From Haliotis asinina (lineage: Eukaryota; Mollusca; Gastropoda; Lepetellida; Haliotidae): a stretch of 64,000 nucleotides of DNA. Shown here piece by piece: positions 59,401 to 64,000 of the stretch; the first letter of the stretch is position 1, and the number at the start of each line of letters is the position of its first letter. Position numbers and translations under genes: made by a program. Location of the stretch: positions 55,440,753 through 55,504,752 of the forward strand of contig NC_090290.1 in NCBI RefSeq assembly GCF_037392515.1, given 5' to 3'. The notes under the pieces are model-generated. The model was not told the DNA's origin and searched no databases. It worked only from the letters and a program-made list of their open reading frames with translations.

Positions 59401-60202
59401 GAAGTATCCTAGATATAATTATGAAAACAGTAATGTCATGAATAGCTTGTCAAAAAAGATCAATTGGGATTTTTTGACAACCTTCGGCGCGAGACAGGAG
59501 TGTCTACGTGACATTTTTTACATAACCCAGTGTTTTACGCGTCTCACAAATGTCGAGAATGGATACAGAAAAGATGTCACTGCGTCCGAAAGCACTCACA
59601 GCGTTTTCCACTGTGCCCACAAAACGTCCATACCTTGCTAATTGTTTGGTTGTTTCTTTCAGAACAATCAACATTATCATTTATTCATTCCAGGCTCTAA
59701 ACAAATTGTCCAAACAACATTTCTTTACACCTTTACTTCACAGAACGCTCATATTGCCTGCAAGGACCCTTGTTTAATATTATTATATACCTATATAGAG
59801 GACATATCCACTCAGTGCATGCTCGAGGCACTGGAACCATCGGGTGTCTCTTTCTGGCATTCTTTGAACCTACTGAACTCATTGGGAAGAATTCAACTCA
59901 TCCTGCATGTTAGGCGCAAAGAGTTATCACACAGTAAATGTCGATAGTACTGAATAAAATGGGCAAAGTACACATGTACCTGTATCACAGCCGGTAATAA
60001 GGACGGTCCTGCCATATGCTGACAGTGTCTTGACACGCTTCATTTGTAGTGTCGTGTAACAGATATAACCAATGACGAGGCATGACACTGCGAGGAGGAC
60101 GGACGGTTGAAGGGCGGCATACACCGAGCTGAGGGTTGACACCAGCAAACACATTTGGTATATTGGCGTCTCGTCTAACATCTTGCATGACAACTGTAAC
60201 AA
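50347..60202 (-). CDS. Short-chain dehydrogenase/reductase (SDR9C-like: retinol/17-beta-HSD6/BDH type)
   Basis: Six minus-strand exons (60202-59980, 57490-57290, 55781-55629, 54359-54166, 51242-51006, 50445-50347) join into 368 codons plus TAA. All introns are GT-AG; phases are 1, 1, 1, 0, 0. Features: a hydrophobic membrane anchor at about 34-52; the cofactor loop TGCDTGIG (70-77); Asp120 in LDVTSD; NNAG (148-151); catalytic Ser200, Tyr213 and Lys217 (YNISK); and PG at 243-244. The C-terminus LFTLWKNYLPTSFLDYLV resembles the final segment of D-beta-hydroxybutyrate and retinol dehydrogenases. It probably oxidises or reduces a retinoid, steroid or hydroxy-acid with NAD(P) at a membrane; the substrate cannot be told from sequence. 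The length is slightly above the usual 320-345 because of the N-terminus; Met8 is an alternative start. Confidence 0.9.
51006..51242 (-). CDS. SDR gene exon 5
   Basis: 79 codons from TGRLTREIAEMMSGATDE to CRYATHGGSTLLDIDV, the substrate-binding and C-terminal helical part. The acceptor is aacattgcag and the donor GTG/GTGAGC; phase 0 at both ends. Confidence 0.87.
51297..51436 (-). mobile_element. SINE-B copy, antisense, in SDR intron 4
   Basis: 'cacattagcaatactccagc', 'aatatcacgactggcgacac', 'gtgaagaatcgaacccgggt' and 'ctaaccactaggctcagact' give tail, body, reversed B box and reversed A box. It starts about 55 bases into intron 4, near the exon 5 acceptor. Confidence 0.75.
51651..51685. repeat. 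Solo arm of the foldback element found at 57.5 kb
   Basis: 'ctttatggatgtcaacttct' resembles the arm 'tttatggatgtcaacttttt' at 57550. No partner arm was found nearby. Confidence 0.4.
53213..53444 (+). mobile_element. SINE-A copy with target-site duplication, in SDR intron 4
   Basis: A sense SINE-A from acccgtgaaggtcccgggg to ctaactcactca. It is flanked by a perfect 13-base duplication TTGCGTCTGAGAT (53200-53212 and 53445-53457), direct evidence of target-primed insertion. It lacks the 'catcggttcccaattgcgca' segment, an internal deletion of about 40 bases. Confidence 0.95.
54166..54359 (-). CDS. SDR gene exon 4 (active site)
   Basis: Encodes RIVNVTSVKG with the catalytic Ser, GAYNISKYGAEGLTDTLRLE with Tyr-x3-Lys, and VEPGNFGG. 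The acceptor is tatatccag and the donor AAT/GTAAGA. Confidence 0.9.
55629..55781 (-). CDS. SDR gene exon 3
   Basis: Encodes LWSLVNNAGVVSFGDVELST through VIRVTKTFLPLVRYAK, containing the NNAG structural motif. The acceptor is cccttcag and the donor AAAG/GTGATG. Confidence 0.9.
57290..57490 (-). CDS. SDR gene exon 2
   Basis: Completes the glycine-rich loop (IGYGLARRLILEGFTVVA) and carries KLDVTSDESVE. The acceptor is tgtatgaag/GTATAGG, with a weak pyrimidine tract; the donor is ACAG/GTATAAAC. Confidence 0.87.
57531..57953. mobile_element. Foldback MITE split by a SINE insertion (SDR intron 1)
   Basis: The left arm (57531-57580) reads gcataagaaaagcgagattt then atggatgtcaactttttgtg. The right arm (57897-57953) is its inverted copy with a few changes (caaaaaaagttgacgtccat, gaatcttacttttcttatgc). 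The SINE-A copy at 57614-57882 sits between them, so the MITE was there first. Confidence 0.7.
57614..57882 (+). mobile_element. Full-length SINE-A copy with target-site duplication
   Basis: Flanked by TCATCCTGATGA at 57602-57613 and 57883-57894. It is the best reference copy in this window: head cccgtgaaggtcccgggg, near-duplicate segments gcc/gtcgtaa..ggcgacta, tRNA-like region (ggtcaggctcgctgacttgg; atcggttcccaattgcgcag), body, and tail gagtgcggcgtaaaactaaa followed by (CTCA)n. It lies in SDR intron 1, antisense to the gene. Confidence 0.95.
58596..58753 (+). mobile_element. SINE-B copy, sense (SDR intron 1)
   Basis: The tRNA-like head is clear: A box TAGTCTAGTGG (58607-58617) and B-box-like GGGCTCGATTAC (58649-58660). 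The body 'agcccatttctggtgtcacc' and tail 'gggatattgctagaaaacga' then cgtaaaatactcactc follow. The tail resembles the end of SINE-A. Confidence 0.8.
59980..60202 (-). CDS. SDR gene exon 1
   Basis: Start codon, membrane anchor and the beginning of the cofactor-binding loop (GRTVLITGCDT). It ends in phase 1 at ACAG/GTACATG. A second in-frame ATG at 60181 would shorten the protein by seven residues. Confidence 0.85.
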
Positions 60203-60536
60203 AGTGCATACACTACCACGACTTGTGGGGCTAAAGTTATGCCGAAATGACGTTAATGCTTATCTCACTCACTCACACAGTCATCAGAGAAACTGGTTTG
60301 TTAGTAAACTATCGTCCACAAGAAAGGCCACCAAAATACAAATTATTATAAATTGTCAAAACAATTGCCAGTCTGCTCAAAAACGGCTGAAAACGCAACC
60401 TGTCTATTCCCAGTGAACAAGTTCACGAGGTTTTGATGAGATAATGAAGTCGCACAGAAAAAAAGGAAATTGGGAACAAAGTTGCCTGTATGACATGAGG
60501 TTATAAAGCCTGACTAGATATGTCCTCTCTCATCAA
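60203..60536. other. Upstream flank of the SDR gene
   Basis: Between the SDR start codon and the Tc1 remnant. It may contain the SDR promoter, but I see no convincing TATA or initiator element. Confidence 0.3.
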
Positions 60537-61460
60537 GTGGCACGACTGAAAGCAGCCAGCACGCTTCGACTGACCAAAGAACAGACGGAAAGAATAATCG
60601 TTGCACTTCAGATGGGCGGAACACAGCAGTACGTGGCCAGACGGTCATGGGATACCGCAAGTCCACTATCGCCAGACTTGTCACACGTCACAAACGTGGC
60701 AGTACTGCTGACACACCCAGCCCAGGAGGGGCAGACTCATAGTCACGACCCCACAGTTAGATCGATATTTGCGGGTGCTTTATCTGAGAAACCGCTACCT
60801 CACTGTCACGTCACCAAGCGCCAATAGCCTTGGACAGGCATCCAGCAGACAGACCGTAGAAAGATGGTATTTGTGCCTATCGACCTCTCAAGGGCATAAA
60901 GTTCCGACACGGACGTGCCAGATTAAGGTGGGACAGGATCTGCAGTGGCAGCAGCGAGGCTGGCGAAGAGTGTTCTTCAGTAATGAGAGGAGATCCAGCT
61001 CTTCAAATTAGGTGGTCGTGTTCGAATCTACCAGCGTCGGGGCGAACGGACGGCTTTTCCTTGCATCCAAGAAGTGGAACATTACGGAAGCGTTATGGTC
61101 TGCTACGGAATTGGCACGGACCAGAAGACAGATCAACAACAGTAATCTCACCGCACGTCGTTACATCGACGCGATTTTACGGACTATGGTGTTGTCCTAC
61201 TTGCAACGTCATCCAAGGACTACGTTTCATCAGGACAACGCCACACCCCACACAGCTCGGATCACTGGTGACTTCCTTAACACCGACAACGTCAACGTGC
61301 TACAGTGACCAGCGAGATCACCCGATCTGTCTCCATTCGAACACCTCAGAGACCAATTGGGGCAACGTATTCGGAAACGTCATGGACTAGGGACGCTTTG
61401 GCAGTTGCCCTGCAAGAGGAGTAGCGCCGAATCCCTAATGGCCATGCACGATACAGAATC
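60537..61460 (+). pseudogene. Second Tc1-like transposase, decayed
   Basis: The N-terminal part, RLTKEQTERIIVALQMGGTQ, looks like the Tc1 helix-turn-helix. Further frames give RRVFFSNERR (the first catalytic Asp is Asn here), GGRVRIYQRRGERTAFPC, GSVMVCYGIG, HQDNATPHTARITGDFLN (second Asp) and SPDLSPFEHLRDQLGQRIRK (Glu). The spacing from the second Asp to Glu is 34 residues. Just before that block the usual Trp codon is TGA. Frameshifts and the lost Asp make it inactive. Terminal repeats were not found. The sequence differs from the 46-kb element, so it is a separate family. Confidence 0.8.
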
Positions 61461-61751
61461 ATCTATGTTGTTCAGGACAGTTTGAGACCTTAGAGACGAA
61501 TCAGCGTTGGTGATCGAATACTCGACACTCGAAACTCGTCGTCCATGTGCCTTCAGAGCACGAACTGTTTCGTTTTTCTAACTGAACTGTTGCTGAATGA
61601 TTGTGTTTTACAATACAACACTTCTTAATACCATGATTTGCTTTTGTTGTGTCTTAGTGAAGAAACTTGTTTGGTGGACGTTTCTTTTTGACGCTAGTTC
61701 AACTGAAGTAAAAAAAGCAGACAGGTGCATATCCGGGTAAATATGTGTCTT
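61461..61751. other. Stretch without a recognised gene
   Basis: May contain the 3' flank of the Tc1 remnant; no terminal inverted repeat was identified. Confidence 0.3.
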
Positions 61752-61950
61752 ATAACCCATGCTTGTCGTAAGAGACGACCAATAGAATAGGGTAGTCAGA
61801 CTGACTGACTGGTTGGCACATGTCATTGTATCGCAGTTGTATCAATAGTTCGATGCTCATGATGTCGTTCACTGGATTGTTTGGTTCAGACATGACTATA
61901 GGACTGCCGCGATGTAGCTTTTACTTAGTGCGGGGCTAAACAATAAACGG
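61752..61950 (+). mobile_element. SINE-A copy, 5'-truncated, degenerate
   Basis: 'ataacccatgcttgtcgtaa', 'ggttggcacatgtcattgta', 'gttcactggattgtttggtt' and 'cttagtgcggggctaaac' follow the sense order of SINE-A; the head is missing. Confidence 0.68.
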
Positions 61951-62410
61951 TATATGCAAAGATGTTTGCTGAAGATAAACGGTAGCCTACCTTCTCGTAA
62001 TCTGTTTATCTTTGACCTTTTGACGTATAATCAGTTTCTAGGTGATCTATTTCCTGGCTGTAGGTAATTACGGTGTTTCGGCGCGAACCTAAGTATATAT
62101 TGTCTACAGCAAAAATTGTGCTTGGATACTGTTGTTGGTGTATATATATATATACATCAGCTACCTGCTTGTGTTCCAGATCTGTAAGCAAGGCTCCTCA
62201 TCTTTCTACATCCACATTCCAGTTCTTTTGTGTGTAGTGACCTTCTCGTCATTATTGTGTGATACGTGCCTTCCCACAATCACAAAACACAAGCTAGGCT
62301 CTCCCGAACTCGAACATTTATGACCTAGTTAAGACCATATTTATCAATTCAGGGAAATGGCAAATGTCCACGGTCAGTAGCTCGCTTACGTTAATGTAAA
62401 ATCGCATTCA
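61951..62410. other. Stretch with no gene recognised
   Basis: Contains a short TATA run (62137-62153). Otherwise nothing was identified. Confidence 0.35.
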
Positions 62411-62800
62411 CTAACTACTGTATCACACATCAACTAACTACTGCATCACACATCAGCTAACTACTGTATCACATATCAGCTGACTACTGTATCACATATC
62501 AACTGACTACTGTATCAAACATCAACTAACTACTGCATCACATATCAACTGACTACTGCATCACATATCAACTGACTACTGTATCACATATCAACTGACT
62601 ACTGCATCACATATCAACTGACTACTGCATCACACATCAACTGACTACTGTATCACATATCAACTGACTACTGTATCACATATCAACTGACTACTGTATC
62701 ACACATCAACTGACTACTGCATCACATATCAACTGACTACTGTATCACACATCAACTGACTACTGTATCACACATCAACTGACTACTGCATCACATACAA
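62411..62800. repeat. 23-bp minisatellite, about 17 copies
   Basis: Unit ct(a/g)actactg(t/c)atcaca(c/t)atcaa, with starts at 62411, 62434 and 62457 and the same 23-base step onward. The first three units keep 'ctaactactg'; later ones mostly have 'ctgactactg'. There is no open frame of interest because 23 is not a multiple of three. Confidence 0.94.
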
Positions 62801-62949
62801 ACATACATACCTGAGTTCAAATTCTGCAAAATATAAGACGCGTGCGGCTTATCTAAACCCGCACATGGTTCAAATAATCAGACAGATGGCACCTGTGAAA
62901 ATGTCAAACTCCACTACACGCCAGACATTAACCAGAACCGTATTTTTTC

Positions 62950-63163
62950 TTAAATAAACCTGTGAAGATCCGGTTTACATTTGATCGTCAATAGCCCGTG
63001 TCGTAAGGGGCGACTAACGACATCGGGTGGTGAGACTCGCTGACTTGTTTCCACAGTCATATCATCGCATCCCAATTGCGTAGATTGATTCTGGATTGTC
63101 AATTCCAGACCATCACTGTAATATTGATGAGTGCAGCGTAAAACTAAACTCGCTCAATCAATT
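62950..63163 (+). mobile_element. SINE-A copy, sense, degenerate
   Basis: 'cctgtgaagatccggtttac' (head), 'cgtaaggggcgactaacgac', 'gggtggtgagactcgctgac', 'catcccaattgcgtagattg' and 'gtgcagcgtaaaactaaact' then cgctcaatca. An internal deletion lies in the body. Confidence 0.68.
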
Positions 63164-63264
63164 CTAAATAAGCTCGGGTCGAATGGTTATCAAACACTAC
63201 CGTTTAGTATAACTGTGTAAACAATATTTCTATTTAAACGTTCAACAATATTTGTTTTGTCGGT

Positions 63265-63396
63265 TTCGTTTGACGCCGCTTTTAGCATATACTCCAGCAA
63301 TGTCACGACAGGTAATACCAGAAATTGGCTTCAAACATTGTGACCATGTGGGGGATCGAACCCGGATCTTCACCGTGATGAACGAACGAGTTGGTT
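63265..63396 (-). mobile_element. SINE-B copy, antisense, truncated
   Basis: 'tgacgccgcttttagcatat', 'actccagcaatgtcacgaca' and 'ggggatcgaacccggatctt' match the antisense tail, body and B box. It runs almost into the 30-bp array that follows. Confidence 0.7.
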
Positions 63397-63420
63397 GTAT
63401 GAAAGAATATTCATACCTTC

Positions 63421-63671
63421 CTTCAAATACTGCAACGTCGTACAGACGATGTTCAAATACTGCAACGTCGTACAGACGATGTTCAAATACTGCAACGTCG
63501 TACAGACAATGTTCAAATACTGCAACGTCGTACAGACAATGTTCAAATACTGCAACGTCGTACAGACAATGTTCAAATACTGCAACGTCGTACAGACGAT
63601 GTTCAAATACTGCAACGTCGTACAGACAATGTTCAAATACTGCAACGTCGTACAGACAATGTTCAAATACT
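63421..63671. repeat. 30-bp minisatellite, about 8.3 copies
   Basis: Units of 30 bases starting at 63421, 63451 and so on to 63631, with a partial unit at 63661. The core is caaatactgcaacgtcgtac. Variants cagacgat and cagacaat alternate. Being a multiple of three it opens frames on both strands (CSNTATSYRR and QYLNIVCTTL), without other evidence of coding. Confidence 0.95.
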
Positions 63672-64000
63672 CATTTCTCGTCATGATATTGGACGACATT
63701 CTTTCATATTTTCAAAACTGGCTCTTGTTTATTTACTGTCCGTGTGCGAATATTTACAGTCAACAGAGCCGTGATAATTATTATTCAGATCCAATAAGTT
63801 ATAAGCCCGGTAAACACGTGACTATTTCTCGTCTCTATATTGAACAAAGAGGATCTCAAAAGGATCAAAATATGGGTGTTTATCAAGAAGACTTTATAAA
63901 CCTCCGGGGCTTGTCGAGTATCTCTTCAATGTTCTTTACGATTAGAAGTTATTCACTAAGTTATACCAATTATTTCAAAAGTTCATTTGGAAATGAACCA
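63672..64000. other. Stretch with no gene recognised
   Basis: The last bases of the window are AT-rich, with no feature identified. Confidence 0.3.

Overview
This is eukaryotic nuclear DNA: genes are split by GT-AG introns, coding is sparse, and most of the rest is transposon debris and tandem repeats. The dispersed short repeats ending in runs of GTGAGT / ACTCACTC, with an internal 'GCGGCGTAAAAC' tail, are ones I associate from memory with marine gastropods, abalone (Haliotis) in particular. The CR1-like and 2A-bearing LINEs, the Tc1 elements and the PAN-domain exon also fit a mollusc. The species call is inference and was not checked against any database.

Layout. 1-10.9 kb: no convincing gene; SINE copies, the 3' end of a LINE (7.6-7.9 kb), a SINE whose head is triplicated (8.26-8.62 kb) and Tc1-type MITE remnants. 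10.98-17.58 kb: one 27-bp satellite/minisatellite array of about 244 units in an unbroken 27-bp register, so three of six frames stay open for kilobases. 18.2-18.4 kb: a 25-bp minisatellite, followed by an unidentified exon-like ORF (18.72-19.08 kb). 19-32 kb: mostly featureless AT-rich DNA with a G-rich tract, a (GA)n microsatellite, SINEs, a possible PAN-like remnant and a foldback structure at 27.85-28.55 kb. 32.26-33.28 kb (-): a complete three-exon gene for a secreted single-domain protein related to the FBXL4/pappalysin-type galactose-binding-like domain. 36.35-39.9 kb: a decayed LINE with a 2A-like motif, a duplicated ORF1 segment, endonuclease motifs and a 42-bp in-frame minisatellite. 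40.05-41.95 kb: a second, CR1-like LINE. 43.0-45.7 kb: MITE-like elements, and on the minus strand the first exon of a secreted PAN/apple protein. 46.05-47.32 kb: a whole Tc1 element with TIRs and TA duplication but a frameshifted transposase. 50.35-60.20 kb (-): a complete six-exon short-chain dehydrogenase/reductase gene whose introns host several SINEs and a MITE. 60.5-61.5 kb: a second dead Tc1 transposase. 62.4-62.8 and 63.4-63.67 kb: 23-bp and 30-bp tandem arrays.

The two complete genes were reconstructed by hand; all internal splice sites are GT-AG and all phases agree (157 aa and 368 aa). There is no operon-like organisation: the host genes are independent, minus-strand and separated by repeats. 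The most unusual material is the indel-free 27-bp array, the in-frame repeat expansion inside LINE ORF2, and the inverted/direct repeat structure at 28 kb that carries splice-donor-like sequences. None of these is proven to be functional.
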